Of a stretch of 64,000 nucleotides of DNA, positions 45,306 to 54,433 are shown in pieces (position 1 is the stretch's first letter; each line of letters starts with the position of its first letter). The position numbers and the translations under genes are program-made. The DNA is from Bacteroidota bacterium (lineage in GTDB: Bacteria > Bacteroidota > Bacteroidia > Flavobacteriales > Weeksellaceae), in NCBI GenBank assembly GCA_023399595.1, contig JAEWOR010000063.1:62001-126000 (forward strand). Direction: 5' to 3'. Under the pieces are notes generated by a model that was given only the letters and a program-made list of their open reading frames with translations, did not search any database and was not told where the DNA came from.

Positions 45306-46427
45306 ATGCCTCAAAAAATCCTTTTTCTTACTACGGCTCACCACTATAATGATGATAGAATTTTTTATCATCAAGCTCAAGAATTGGCTTTGCATGGAGA
45401 TCGGGTTAAAATTGTAAGTTTGAGTTCAGATTTTGTAGGAAATTTAAACAGAATAGAAATTGAATCCTACAATATTTTGAATGAAGTTTCAAGCAAAAAG
45501 ATTCAAAAGTTTATCCAAATAATAGAGGAATTCCAACCGCAAACAATTCTTTGTTCAGAGCCTTTGGCTGTAGTTGCTGCAAAAAAATCAAAAATAGAAG
45601 CACGAATTATTTATGATGTAACCGAATGGTATCCTTCTAAAAGAATGTTGTCTCCTTATTCCTTTTTTTTTAAACCCATTCACTACATTAAATTTTTATT
45701 GATACAATTATATTCTGGGTGGATTAGTAATGCATTTATTTTTGGTGAGGAAGCTAAAAAATACCCTTTAGCATTTGTTTTTCCTTTTAAACCAAAAATT
45801 ATTTTGCCTTATTATCCAGATAAAAAGTATATTTCTGAAAAAATTAAAGAATTAAACCCAGAAAGCATTACATTATGTTACACAGGGATTATATCGAAGG
45901 AAAAAGGCTTTGAAAATTTTATAAATGTTATTAAAGAATTACAAAAATCTAAACCTGACGTAAAAGTGAAAACTTTAATTATAGGTAAAGTACAAAAGGA
46001 AGAAGATTATTTTTTTTTGGATAATTATTTAAGAGAAAATCCTAATGTTACCATTATTCCAACAGTTGCGTTTACAGACTTTTCAAACTCGATTAAAGAG
46101 GCTGATATTTGCTTTGATTTAAGGGGGATTAATCAAGAAAACCACAGATGTTTACCCATTAAAATTTTTTATTATATGGCATCTGGAAAACCTTTTATTT
46201 ATAGTAATTTAAACGCCATTCGAAATCATTTTGATACTAAAAATATTGGTTTTTTAGTTGAGCCTACAGATTACAAAAAAATAGTTGGAATTATTGATGA
46301 TTATTTATCAACCCCCGATTTGTACAATACACATGCAAAAAATGCTGTGAAAATTTTCAACGAAAAATTGAGTTGGGAAAGTATTAAAGCAAGATTTTTA
46401 GAATTTGTAAAACCTCATACTCCATGA
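45306..46427 (+). CDS. Glycosyltransferase, GT-B fold (GT4-like)
   Basis: A 373-residue cytoplasmic or membrane-associated enzyme. The N-terminal domain starts with KILFLTTAHHYNDDRIFYHQA. The C-terminal nucleotide-sugar domain has CYTGIISKEKGFENFINVI, an ADICFDLRG segment, LPIKIFYYMASGKPFIYSNL (in place of the GT4 EAMA.G.P motif) and FLVEPTDYKKI. Donor and acceptor are not known. Its stop overlaps the flippase start by 4 nt (ATGA), so the two act in one pathway, probably assembly of a cell-surface polysaccharide or a lipid-linked oligosaccharide. Confidence 0.88.
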   Translation: MPQKILFLTTAHHYNDDRIFYHQAQELALHGDRVKIVSLSSDFVGNLNRIEIESYNILNEVSSKKIQKFIQIIEEFQPQTILCSEPLAVVAAKKSKIEARIIYDVTEWYPSKRMLSPYSFFFKPIHYIKFLLIQLYSGWISNAFIFGEEAKKYPLAFVFPFKPKIILPYYPDKKYISEKIKELNPESITLCYTGIISKEKGFENFINVIKELQKSKPDVKVKTLIIGKVQKEEDYFFLDNYLRENPNVTIIPTVAFTDFSNSIKEADICFDLRGINQENHRCLPIKIFYYMASGKPFIYSNLNAIRNHFDTKNIGFLVEPTDYKKIVGIIDDYLSTPDLYNTHAKNAVKIFNEKLSWESIKARFLEFVKPHTP

Positions 46428-47680
46428 AAAAATCTATTTTTTATAGTTTTTTTTCTAGATTTTTAGCGCTCTTTCTTAGTTTTGGGCTCATTATTTTGTC
46501 AACCAATCTTTGGGGGAGCGAAGGTAAGGGGGTGATTTCAATTGTAGTTGCTAACCTTACGATTATTGGTTTTTTTACAGGGATTTTTTCAGGAGGAAGT
46601 GTAACCTATTTTTCCAAAAAATATTCGAATGCCCAGTTATTAAATATATCCTATTTTTTTTCATTATTAATTGGTATTGGAAGCTCCATTGTTTATTATT
46701 ATTTAAACTCAGAGTTTAATTTTTTTGTGCTTTTAAGCTTAATTGTAAGCAGCAGCCTTTATAATACAAACATGAGTTTGTTGGTTGGAAAACAAAAAAT
46801 TGGAGCCTTTAATTTGTTTTTTATTCTTCAGCTACTAGGACAAATTTTGTTTATTTTAGGATACAAATATGTCTTAAATATTAGCGATGTTGGCATTTAC
46901 TTTTATTCGCAAATACTTATCAATTTTATATTAGTCATTGGTTCGGCGATGCTTCTTGATGTTAATAAAAACTTTAAGTTTAGTTTTTTTTCTACTTCGC
47001 TTACTAAAGAATTGTTCCAATACGGTTGGAAAACACAATTGAGCGCTTTTGTACAATTTTTAAATTATAGATTTTCATATTATATTCTCAATCTTCTTAA
47101 AGGAACATCTTCTGTAGGAATTTATTCTGTTGGAGTGGCTTTTTCGGAAGCAGCTTGGGTGGTAAGCAGAAGTCTTTCCATTATTCTTTATTCAGAAGTC
47201 GTAAATAGCACTTGCGAAAAATCAGCCATTCAGAAGACCAAAACATCAATGAAATTGAGCTTTAATATCACTTTATTTCTTTTATTATTGCTTTTTTTAG
47301 TTCCCAATACTTTGTTTTCTGTCGTGTTTGGAAAAGATTTTCAGTCTACAAAAGAAATTATTGCACTACTTTCTCCAGGAATTTTAGCCATTGCTGTAAG
47401 CAATATTATCGGACATTATTTTTCTGGTATTAATGAACTGAGAATTCTTAATATTAAATCTTTTGTGGGTTTATTTATCACCCTTGCTTTATCATTCATT
47501 CTCATCCCAAAATGGGGAATTTTTGGGGCGTGTATTTCTACAAGCTTGTCTTATATCTGTTCTTCATCATTATTGTTCTGGAAGTTTTATAAAAGAACCC
47601 ATTTCAATTGGAAAGATTTTATGCTCACGAAAAATGATATTCTACTTTTAAAAAAATGGACTTTTGAAAGAAATAAATAG
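46424..47680 (+). CDS. Polysaccharide flippase (Wzx-like, MATE/MOP superfamily)
   Basis: A 418-residue membrane protein with about 12 segments, starting KKSIFYSFFSRFLALFLSFG and with the Wzx-like features GSEGKGVISIVVANLTIIGF and FGKDFQSTKEIIALLSPGIL in the second half. It is likely to move a lipid-linked oligosaccharide across the cytoplasmic membrane. It overlaps the glycosyltransferase gene by 4 nt. No polymerase (Wzy) or further glycosyltransferase gene is next to it, so this is a two-gene remnant or satellite of a larger pathway such as the one with the sugar transferase at 26222. Confidence 0.88.
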   Translation: MKKSIFYSFFSRFLALFLSFGLIILSTNLWGSEGKGVISIVVANLTIIGFFTGIFSGGSVTYFSKKYSNAQLLNISYFFSLLIGIGSSIVYYYLNSEFNFFVLLSLIVSSSLYNTNMSLLVGKQKIGAFNLFFILQLLGQILFILGYKYVLNISDVGIYFYSQILINFILVIGSAMLLDVNKNFKFSFFSTSLTKELFQYGWKTQLSAFVQFLNYRFSYYILNLLKGTSSVGIYSVGVAFSEAAWVVSRSLSIILYSEVVNSTCEKSAIQKTKTSMKLSFNITLFLLLLLFLVPNTLFSVVFGKDFQSTKEIIALLSPGILAIAVSNIIGHYFSGINELRILNIKSFVGLFITLALSFILIPKWGIFGACISTSLSYICSSSLLFWKFYKRTHFNWKDFMLTKNDILLLKKWTFERNK

Positions 47681-47719
47681 CTTTACTCCTCTAAAACTGA
47701 AAGTTTTTAAAATAAATGA

Positions 47720-47727
47720 TAAATTTG
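47720..47727 (+). promoter_or_regulatory. Predicted -7 box of the lipoprotein gene at 47749
   Basis: TAAATTTG, 21 nt before the ATG at 47749. It overlaps an earlier in-frame ATG at 47716, which argues against that start. Confidence 0.5.
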
Positions 47728-47748
47728 TATTTTAAGACTCGTTTTCAG

Positions 47749-48258
47749 ATGGTAAAATCTTTTAAATATATCGCCTTTATTTTTATTGTTACAGCGCTTT
47801 ACAGTTGTAAAAATGATGATGAAGATATTCAATACATCGATCAGATCATCAATTTGTATATTAAAGATTCCTCGGGAAGTGATTTGCTGAAAGGAGATAG
47901 TGTAAATACTTACATTAGCTATTCTGCGAATGATGTGTTAGGCTTAAATGCAAATGCTGCCGTAAGTTTGAGCAAAAAATTAGATGCAAATTCTGTGAGT
48001 TTCTTGGAGTATTTAGCTGGAGCAAAACGAGAGATTTTCGATTCTATTAATCCTGAAACAAAGTCTTATCGTTCAATTATTGCTTTAAATTTTAATAAAA
48101 AAATAAACGATACAGCGACAGCTGCTGTGAATGATACTATGAAAATTGAGTATCGATGGACTCCACAAGTTTTTGAAGTTTCTAAAATTTATTATAACGA
48201 TGTTTTATCCTTTACAAAAGAAGCAAATAAACCCAATATCGTTACTATCGTAAAATAA
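47749..48258 (+). CDS. Small lipoprotein of unknown function
   Basis: A 169-residue lipoprotein: signal peptide MVKSFKYIAFIFIVTALYSC with lipobox LYSC, then an acidic KNDDEDIQYID segment and a beta-rich domain (INLYIKDSSGSDLLKGDS, RSIIALNFNKKINDTATAAV, MKIEYRWTPQVFEVSKIYYN). I do not recognise a domain beyond a resemblance to short Bacteroidota lipoproteins of the same pattern. Location is the outer membrane, since there is no retention Asp directly after Cys (the residue is Lys). It lies just before serS, but both seem to have their own promoter box. Confidence 0.7.
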   Translation: MVKSFKYIAFIFIVTALYSCKNDDEDIQYIDQIINLYIKDSSGSDLLKGDSVNTYISYSANDVLGLNANAAVSLSKKLDANSVSFLEYLAGAKREIFDSINPETKSYRSIIALNFNKKINDTATAAVNDTMKIEYRWTPQVFEVSKIYYNDVLSFTKEANKPNIVTIVK

Positions 48259-48263
48259 TTCCT

Positions 48264-48271
48264 TAAATTTG
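48264..48271 (+). promoter_or_regulatory. Predicted -7 box of serS
   Basis: TAAATTTG just after the preceding stop codon gives a leader of about 80 nt before the ATG at 48353. Confidence 0.4.
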
Positions 48272-48352
48272 TGCTACCATTAAAAGTCTTAGTCTGAAAT
48301 TTTAGTTTTAGATGAGAATTTTATTTACAATCATATAAATTCTTGATTACTT

Positions 48353-49621
48353 ATGTTACAAGTAAATTTTTTGCGCGACAATAAAGATCGTGTTGTGGAA
48401 GGTCTTAGTAAAAGACATTTTAAAGATTTAGATCTGGTAGACAAAGCAATTGCTACTGATGATGAAAGAAGAAAAATTCAGTATGAATTAGATTCCCAAT
48501 TGTCAGAAATCAACAAAATCTCCAAAGAGATTGGAATGTTGATGAAAGAAGGGAAGAAAGAAGAGGCTGAAGCTGCAAAATCTAAAACTTCACAATTCAA
48601 AGAGTCGAGTAAAGAATTAGAATCTCAATTAGCAGAAACTGAAAAAGAACTTTTAAATATTCTTTATCAAATTCCAAACGTACCTTATGAGTTGGTAAAA
48701 GCAGGAAAATCCGAGGAAGACAATGAAATTATTTATCAATCTCACGATGTTGAAGGTTTAGGAGAAGGAGCTATTCCTCACTGGGAATTAGCAAAAAAAT
48801 ACAACCTTATCGATTTTGAACTGGGAGTGAAAATTGCGGGCGCTGGTTTCCCTGTTTATCTTGGGAAAGGCGCAAGAATGCAAAGAGCTTTGGTGCAATA
48901 TTTCTTAGATAAAAATACGGAAGCAGGTTATTTAGAAGTTAATCCTCCTCATGTGGTTAATGAAGCTTCAGGATATGGAACAGGACAGTTGCCAGATAAA
49001 GAAGGGCAGATGTATTACGTTACAGAAGATAAATTATATCTTATTCCAACAGCGGAAGTTCCTGTAACGAATATTTACCGTGATGTTTTGTTAGAAGAAA
49101 AAGACTTGCCTATCATGAATACTGCGTTTTCTCAATGTTACAGACGAGAAGCGGGAAGTTATGGAGCTCATGTAAGAGGTTTGAATAGACTTCACCAATT
49201 CGAGAAAGTGGAAATTGTAAGAATAGAAAAACCCGAAAACTCTTACAAAGCTTTAGAAGGAATGGTAGAGCACGTAAAAGGAATTTTAACTGAACTAGGC
49301 CTTCCATTTAGAATTTTGAGACTTTGTGGTGGTGATACTGGTTTTGCAGCGGCTATGACATATGATTTTGAGGTGTGGAGTGCGGCGCAAGAAAAATGGT
49401 TAGAAGTGAGTTCAGTTTCTAATTTTGAAACCTTCCAAGCCAATCGTTTGAAATGTAGATTTAAAACAGAAGGGAAATCTCAATTGGTTCATACTTTAAA
49501 TGGGTCTGCAATGGCTTTGCCAAGAATTATGGCAGCTTTGTTGGAGAACAATCAAACTGAAAACGGTATTAAACTTCCTAAGGTGGTTGCTGAATACGCA
49601 AGATTTGAAATGATTGATTAA
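48353..49621 (+). CDS. serS: Seryl-tRNA synthetase
   Basis: A 422-residue class II synthetase that charges tRNA-Ser and tRNA-Sec. The N-terminal coiled coil (about 30-105, LDSQLSEINKISKEIGMLMK) grips the tRNA long arm. The catalytic core has motif 2 in FSQCYRREAGSYGAHVRGLNR and motif 3 in LNGSAMALPRIMAALLENNQ. Length is normal. The product is cytoplasmic and essential. A palindromic terminator follows. Confidence 0.97.
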   Translation: MLQVNFLRDNKDRVVEGLSKRHFKDLDLVDKAIATDDERRKIQYELDSQLSEINKISKEIGMLMKEGKKEEAEAAKSKTSQFKESSKELESQLAETEKELLNILYQIPNVPYELVKAGKSEEDNEIIYQSHDVEGLGEGAIPHWELAKKYNLIDFELGVKIAGAGFPVYLGKGARMQRALVQYFLDKNTEAGYLEVNPPHVVNEASGYGTGQLPDKEGQMYYVTEDKLYLIPTAEVPVTNIYRDVLLEEKDLPIMNTAFSQCYRREAGSYGAHVRGLNRLHQFEKVEIVRIEKPENSYKALEGMVEHVKGILTELGLPFRILRLCGGDTGFAAAMTYDFEVWSAAQEKWLEVSSVSNFETFQANRLKCRFKTEGKSQLVHTLNGSAMALPRIMAALLENNQTENGIKLPKVVAEYARFEMID

Positions 49622-49645
49622 TCATTTAATTGGTCTAAAATACAT

Positions 49646-49675
49646 AAAAAAATCCTCCAATTGGAGGATTTTTTT
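49646..49675. terminator. Bidirectional terminator of serS and the convergent lipoprotein gene
   Basis: A perfect 15-bp palindrome (49646-49660 with 49661-49675) rich in A/T at the outer ends and GC (TCCTCCAA/TTGGAGGA) in the middle. The stop codon of the convergent gene starts at its edge. Confidence 0.85.
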
Positions 49676-50475
49676 TATTCTGTGGTGATGAAAATTTTCT
49701 TGTCAGAATTTTTCAGCTGCTTTTTGTTATCGAGTAAATCATTGGAATTTAAGATGATTTCAATGGTGTTTTTATCAATTTGTTTTACGTAATCGTGTTG
49801 ACCAATAATAGATTTAATCGGTTTTTGAAATTTTAATCTATTAGTGAAAGTTAGATTAAACATTCTAAGCATTCCGATCATTCCTTCAGCCATTTGTTTT
49901 CCGTAGGCTTGTACAGAGTCAGTTTTGGTTTGAGGATTTTTATTTTCGGGTTGCTCATCCACTTGGTTAAATACTTTTAACATTTCCGTTGAATTTAAAT
50001 CATCAGTAGTAATGGTTAGCGTTTTACCGTCCCATTTTGCGAAATTTTGAAGCGGTATTTTTTTAAATTTTTTATCTTGAGAAAGCAATTGATTTACTTC
50101 TTTAGGAAGAAGCTTGTCATATTTCATTGAAAAGCCTAAAATTTGATCTTTTTCTTTATCCAGTTTTAGGAATACTTTCTTTAAAACCTTTGCGGAATCC
50201 TCATTAATTTTTACTTTTTCATCTTTCTGAATGTCGTATAAACTTTTCCATTCTGTAGAGAGGTTTTTAAACTCGTCCATTTTTTTGGTTTTATCATCAT
50301 CCATCATGCTCATCATTCCCATCATTCCCATCATTCCCATCATGCTTTTATCCATTAAAACCGATGATTGCATGCTTGTAGCAGAGTCTTTGTAATAAGT
50401 GGTTTCTGTTTTTATAGAGCAAGATTGAAGTAAAATTAGAAATAGACTTCCCAAAATGCCAGTTAAATATTTCAT
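49675..50475 (-). CDS. Met-rich-repeat lipoprotein of unknown function
   Basis: A 266-residue lipoprotein, lipobox LQSC. Residues 45-62 are a low-complexity KSMMGMMGMMGMMSMM run encoded by a 9-bp tandem repeat. The rest is helical and charged with a C-terminal beta part (LNLTFTNRLKFQKPIKS and NTIEIILNSNDLL). I do not recognise a domain. Met clusters can bind Cu(I), and the SafE-like and cbb3 assembly genes lie just upstream on the same strand. A copper role is a guess. The stop codon is at the edge of a shared palindromic terminator. Confidence 0.65.
   Translation of the reverse strand: MKYLTGILGSLFLILLQSCSIKTETTYYKDSATSMQSSVLMDKSMMGMMGMMGMMSMMDDDKTKKMDEFKNLSTEWKSLYDIQKDEKVKINEDSAKVLKKVFLKLDKEKDQILGFSMKYDKLLPKEVNQLLSQDKKFKKIPLQNFAKWDGKTLTITTDDLNSTEMLKVFNQVDEQPENKNPQTKTDSVQAYGKQMAEGMIGMLRMFNLTFTNRLKFQKPIKSIIGQHDYVKQIDKNTIEIILNSNDLLDNKKQLKNSDKKIFITTE
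50302..50346. repeat. 9-bp tandem repeat inside the Met-rich lipoprotein gene
   Basis: Five units: CATCATGCT, then CATCATTCC three times, then CATCATGCT. On the minus strand each adds Met-Met plus Gly or Ser. A unit count that changes by whole repeats keeps the frame, so length may vary between strains. Confidence 0.9.
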
Positions 50476-50551
50476 TGAGTTTAATTTTAAAGCAACAAAA
50501 AAGCAAAATGAATACCATCATTTTGCTTTACATTTTTTATTGTTAAATTTC

Positions 50552-51316
50552 TTAGTGACAAGAAGGTTTTTCTGAATGCTGATGATTCGTACCCTTCATA
50601 TTGCAGCAATCTGCACTTTCTGAGGAAATTTTCATGGCTTCTTTGTTAGGAGAAATATAGGGAATTCCTAACTCTAAACCGCGAAGAACAAAAAGTCCTC
50701 CCATAATAATCATCATTACGGGAACAAATTGTAATACCTTTCTTCTGAAATTTTGAGACATTAGGTTTCCTGCTAAAACCACAGCAAACATAAATGGCAG
50801 TGTTCCTAATCCGAAAAGCATCATGAACAAACCACTTTGCCAGATTCCTCCTGCTGCAAGGGAAGCTGTAAGCGCCATATAAACCATACCACAAGGTAAA
50901 AGACCGTTCAATAAACCTGTTGTAAATCTGGATTTATAGTCTGCTTTTTGAAGAAGGCTACTGAGTTTCATTTTAACTTTTAAAAGACCTTTATTTACGA
51001 AAGGAATTTTAGATGCAAAATCTTTTCCTCCAAAAGAAAATACGGCCATTACAATTAGAAGAACACCAACGCCTATGGTTAAAATTTGTTGGAAGCCAGC
51101 GAATTCAAAGCCTTCGCCAATAATTCCAAGTAAAGCGCCTAAAATAGAGTAGGTGAGTATTCTCCCAAACTGATAAGTAAGGTTTTGCAGATAGAAATTC
51201 GTTGCTTGTTTTCTTGTAAGTCCCATAGACAAAGCTATTGGCCCACACATTCCTATACAATGGAATCCCGAGGCAAATCCTAAACCTAAAGCTGATATGA
51301 TAAGTGCTATTTCCAT
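50552..51316 (-). CDS. SafE/UreH-like sulfite-exporter family membrane protein
   Basis: A 254-residue membrane protein with about six segments in two repeats, LGLGFASGFHCIGMCGPIAL and TGLLNGLLPCGMVYMALTA, whose Cys and His lie inside membrane helices. The C-terminal tail (SESADCCNMKGTNHQHSE) is rich in Cys and His and probably binds metal. Its place behind ccoG and ccoH points to copper or haem supply for the cbb3 oxidase rather than sulfite export. It overlaps the ccoH gene by 10 nt and so is translated with it. Confidence 0.8.
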   Translation of the reverse strand: MEIALIISALGLGFASGFHCIGMCGPIALSMGLTRKQATNFYLQNLTYQFGRILTYSILGALLGIIGEGFEFAGFQQILTIGVGVLLIVMAVFSFGGKDFASKIPFVNKGLLKVKMKLSSLLQKADYKSRFTTGLLNGLLPCGMVYMALTASLAAGGIWQSGLFMMLFGLGTLPFMFAVVLAGNLMSQNFRRKVLQFVPVMMIIMGGLFVLRGLELGIPYISPNKEAMKISSESADCCNMKGTNHQHSEKPSCH

Positions 51317-51759
51317 GCTACATCATAGTCTATTCTATAGTCGTTTTTATCTTTAATCCAAGTCAATTGCAATGTGTAACTTCCTTTTACTAAGATATTA
51401 GAAGGAATGAGAAATGCATTATTAGCATCCAAAATAATTTCCTTTTTTATATCCAAATTCTTGTCCTCCGTACGATTGAGTACAAAACTTACTTTTGCGT
51501 TTCCATTATTGATATTTTTTGGGAAAGTTATCTTAATTCCGTTTTGGTCTTGACTGTATTCTGGACGAAGTTTCACTGTATCGGCTCTGTTTTTAGCATC
51601 AATAACATCTTGGTATAGCAATTCTTCCTCATAATAATTATCGGAAACCATTTCTGCATTTTTTTGCCCATTAGGAAACAGGAAAACCATTGAAAGTATA
51701 AAAAGCATAAATGAAAGAAGAGCAACTACAACTCCATGTCCCCACGTGAAATTCTTCAT
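51307..51759 (-). CDS. ccoH: FixH/CcoH family protein
   Basis: A 150-residue protein with one membrane anchor near the N-terminus (VVVALLSFMLFILSMVFLF) and a periplasmic domain (NGIKITFPKNINNGNAKVS, GSYTLQLTWIKDKNDYR) that fits the FixH fold. In other bacteria CcoH stays with the cbb3 oxidase and stabilises its assembly. It begins 2 nt after ccoG. Confidence 0.85.
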   Translation of the reverse strand: MKNFTWGHGVVVALLSFMLFILSMVFLFPNGQKNAEMVSDNYYEEELLYQDVIDAKNRADTVKLRPEYSQDQNGIKITFPKNINNGNAKVSFVLNRTEDKNLDIKKEIILDANNAFLIPSNILVKGSYTLQLTWIKDKNDYRIDYDVAWK

Positions 51760-51761
51760 AA

Positions 51762-53216
51762 TTAAAACTGTATTTTAAATGGTCCTTCGAAATAAGTAGT
51801 ATAAGAATCTATTAGTTTTCCCTTCATATCATAGACTCCAATGGTAATATTTTGCTTGGAGAGCTTAATTTCATTTTCTGGGAAACTGATATTTATTGTT
51901 CCTTTTTCTATTTTATCTCTATCAACGGTAATTTTACTTGTATTACTATAGGTTATTTCTCCATGTTGAGGATCGATAACTTTTATGGTTACTATTTTTT
52001 TCTCATTGGTTTTATTAAGGAAAGTATAGTTGTAAGTATTGCTAATTTTGCCATCTCTTACAAAGAATGTACTACCTGCAGGTTTTATAAATTTAGCTTC
52101 CATTTCGCCTCTGTTTACAAGTAAGAATCCTAAAAAGACTGTTAATAGTAAAAGTACGGTAGCAAACGCTTTCATTCTTCCCGTAAACTTGAATGGAATT
52201 TCTTTTTCTATTTCATCTTCAGTTGCATAACGGATAAGTCCTTTTGGTAAACCAACTTTTTCCATTACTTCATCACAAGCATCTATACAAGCAGTACAGT
52301 TGATGCATTCTAATTGTTGGCCGTTTCTAATGTCAATTCCTGTTGGACAAACTACAACACATTGGTTACAATCTATACAATCTCCTTTACCTTCAGCTTT
52401 TCTGTCTTCACCTTTTCTCCATTTAGAACGATTTTCTCCTCTTTTGAAATCATAAAAAACATTGATGGTTTGCTTGTCAATTAAAACGCCTTGTAATCTT
52501 CCGTAAGGGCAAACTAATGTACAAACTTGCTCTCTGAACCATGTGAAAACAAAATAGAAAGCCGCTGTAAATATTATCATCACCATAAAGTTGGTAAGGT
52601 TAACAAAAGGACCTTCTTTCATAATTCTGAAAACCTTTTCGTAACCTACAACGTACATAAACATAAAGTGAGTAATAATAAGCGAAATAATAAGGTAAAT
52701 AGACCATTTAAGTCCTCTTTTCCAAATTTTTTCTGAATTCCACTCTTGTCTATCAAGTTTCATCTGTTTGTTTCTGTCGCCTTCAATAGCATATTCTATT
52801 TTACGAAAGATCATTTCTAAAAAAATAGTTTGCGGGCATATCCAACCACAAAATATTCTTCCGAAAGCTATGGTAAAAAGAATAATGAATACTAAAGATG
52901 CAATTACTCCCAATGTAAGGATAAAGAAATCTTGAGGATAGAAAGGTTGTCCAAAAATAAAGAATTCCCTATCCAGTATATTAAACATTAATAATGGATT
53001 GCCATTAATTTTAATAAAAGGAATTATAAAATATATGACGAGTAGTAGGTAACTTACAATGTTTCTGTAATTAGTAAATTTACCTTTTGGTTTTCTAGGA
53101 AATACCCATTTTCTCTTTCCAGATTGCTCCATTGTACTAACGGAGTCTCTAAAAGTTTCTGGATTTAAAACTTGTCCTTGTCCGCCACGAAAATTGTTTT
53201 CTTCTTGTTGTGACAT
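51762..53216 (-). CDS. ccoG: Cytochrome c oxidase accessory protein CcoG
   Basis: A 484-residue membrane protein with cytoplasmic ferredoxin-like motifs CIDCNQCVVVCP and CINCTACIDACD after a polyferredoxin segment CGWICPQTIFLE and CTLVCPYGRLQG. It supplies electrons for copper reduction in cbb3 assembly. The C-terminal ~110 residues are a periplasmic Ig-like domain. It is the first gene of the ccoGH-SafE run, with a terminator between it and ccoP (53238-53288). Confidence 0.95.
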   Translation of the reverse strand: MSQQEENNFRGGQGQVLNPETFRDSVSTMEQSGKRKWVFPRKPKGKFTNYRNIVSYLLLVIYFIIPFIKINGNPLLMFNILDREFFIFGQPFYPQDFFILTLGVIASLVFIILFTIAFGRIFCGWICPQTIFLEMIFRKIEYAIEGDRNKQMKLDRQEWNSEKIWKRGLKWSIYLIISLIITHFMFMYVVGYEKVFRIMKEGPFVNLTNFMVMIIFTAAFYFVFTWFREQVCTLVCPYGRLQGVLIDKQTINVFYDFKRGENRSKWRKGEDRKAEGKGDCIDCNQCVVVCPTGIDIRNGQQLECINCTACIDACDEVMEKVGLPKGLIRYATEDEIEKEIPFKFTGRMKAFATVLLLLTVFLGFLLVNRGEMEAKFIKPAGSTFFVRDGKISNTYNYTFLNKTNEKKIVTIKVIDPQHGEITYSNTSKITVDRDKIEKGTINISFPENEIKLSKQNITIGVYDMKGKLIDSYTTYFEGPFKIQF

Positions 53217-53237
53217 TTGTAATAGGTTTAAAAAAAC

Positions 53238-53288
53238 TGAAACATAACTTCCCGCTTACTTTTTAGTTCGTCAGGAAATTATGTTTCA
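53238..53288 (-). terminator. Terminator of the ccoSNOQP operon
   Basis: Minus-strand TGAAACATAATTTCC with GGAAGTTATGTTTCA (53288-53274 with 53252-53238), 15 pairs with one G-U, 21-nt loop, followed by GTTTTTTT. Confidence 0.8.
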
Positions 53289-53313
53289 TTGTTTTTATAT
53301 TTATAAATATTGT

Positions 53314-54192
53314 TTACTGTTTCTCCCAGTGAGCTTCTTTTCCGTAAGGAACAGCCCCACCTTCAGCAGGTGTTATTGGCTTTTGCTCCTGGTTAATATG
53401 GTAAATATAAGCGGCAACATTTTGAATGTCTTTACCTGTAATCACTCCGTTTTTACCAAAAGCCTGCATTGCAGTTCCTGTAACACCATTTTCAACTACA
53501 TGGAATACATTCTTGAAGAGTGTTTTCTCATCTTGGTTATTCCAGAAATTATCTGTTAAGTTTGGACCAATTCCACCTCTACCACCATCCATGTGACAGG
53601 AAACACAGTTAGTTTTGAAAACTTCTTCTCCTGCAGCAATATTATCTGCAGAATAAGTAGCTGTTTCTATACTAATAGGTGGTTGAGATTTTTCGAATTC
53701 AGCAATACTAGCTAATTGAGCTTTGTATTCATCATCGTACTCTTTAATTGGATTTGCAAATTCAGTAAATGAAAAGGCGGTAATATATACTACACAAAAA
53801 ACAACTCCGAACCAGAATAATCCTAACCACCATTTTGGAAGTTGGTTGTCTAGCTCCATAATTCCATCGAAACCGTGGTCGATAAGAATGTCTTTTTCCT
53901 CAGATGAAGATTGCTTTTTGAAAGCACTCTGGTACATTCTTTTCAGATAAGGAATTTTTTTCTGTGCAAGATATTCTGCTTTTTCGTCTGGAGTTAACTT
54001 TTTGAATTTTACGTTTTCAATTAAGTCTCCAATCGCATTTTGAATTAAAGCCATAATTGCTCCTATAACTACTGTTCCCCAGAAATATGGGTTAGATAAG
54101 AAATCATAGCTTTGGACAAACATATAAAATATAACAACAAGTAGGAATGTTATTATGAGTATGTTTACTAAAACTGGCGTACGTTGTCTCAT
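53314..54192 (-). CDS. ccoP: cbb3-type cytochrome oxidase subunit CcoP, single-haem form
   Basis: A 292-residue membrane-anchored c-type cytochrome. Two membrane segments in the first half (LIITFLLVVIFYMFVQSY and WWLGLFWFGVVFCVVYITAF) precede one cytochrome c domain with haem site CVSCH in FKTNCVSCHMDGGRGGIGPNL. Proteobacterial CcoP carries two haems; only one CxxCH is here, a form I take to be common in Bacteroidota. It passes electrons to CcoNO. It ends the ccoSNOQP operon. Confidence 0.93.
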   Translation of the reverse strand: MRQRTPVLVNILIITFLLVVIFYMFVQSYDFLSNPYFWGTVVIGAIMALIQNAIGDLIENVKFKKLTPDEKAEYLAQKKIPYLKRMYQSAFKKQSSSEEKDILIDHGFDGIMELDNQLPKWWLGLFWFGVVFCVVYITAFSFTEFANPIKEYDDEYKAQLASIAEFEKSQPPISIETATYSADNIAAGEEVFKTNCVSCHMDGGRGGIGPNLTDNFWNNQDEKTLFKNVFHVVENGVTGTAMQAFGKNGVITGKDIQNVAAYIYHINQEQKPITPAEGGAVPYGKEAHWEKQ

Positions 54193-54201
54193 AGTTGTTG
54201 T

Positions 54202-54417
54202 TTATTTTTTTGAATTAAAATCATCTTCATTATATTCTCCACCTTCGCTATCATCTAGAGGAGCGTTTTCTTCCTCTCTGTAATATTTTTTAGGTCTGCT
54301 AAAAACGTATACAATGAGTGCTACGAAGAATATCAGAAAGAGTATTAATGCAATAGTTTGATACAAACCTGTATTTTCACCACTTGAAATAATATCTTTA
54401 AGACTTTGAGGAATCAT
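54202..54417 (-). CDS. ccoQ: CcoQ/FixQ-like small membrane subunit
   Basis: A 71-residue protein with a single membrane segment (IALILFLIFFVALIVYVF) and an acidic tail (NAPLDDSEGGEYNEDD). Position between the CcoNO and CcoP genes, 16 and 9 nt from them, identifies it as CcoQ, which shields the assembled oxidase. Sequence alone would not identify it. Confidence 0.75.
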   Translation of the reverse strand: MIPQSLKDIISSGENTGLYQTIALILFLIFFVALIVYVFSRPKKYYREEENAPLDDSEGGEYNEDDFNSKK

Positions 54418-54433
54418 TAATTCTTTTTATTAA

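Noticed and set aside
50302..50346. CRISPR-like array
   Set aside because: The units are 9 bp in direct contact, with no spacers, and lie in a coding frame.
54202..54417. Random open frame between ccoP and ccoN
   Set aside because: Kept as CcoQ: it has the membrane segment and charged tail, and the position and spacing of the operon require a gene here.
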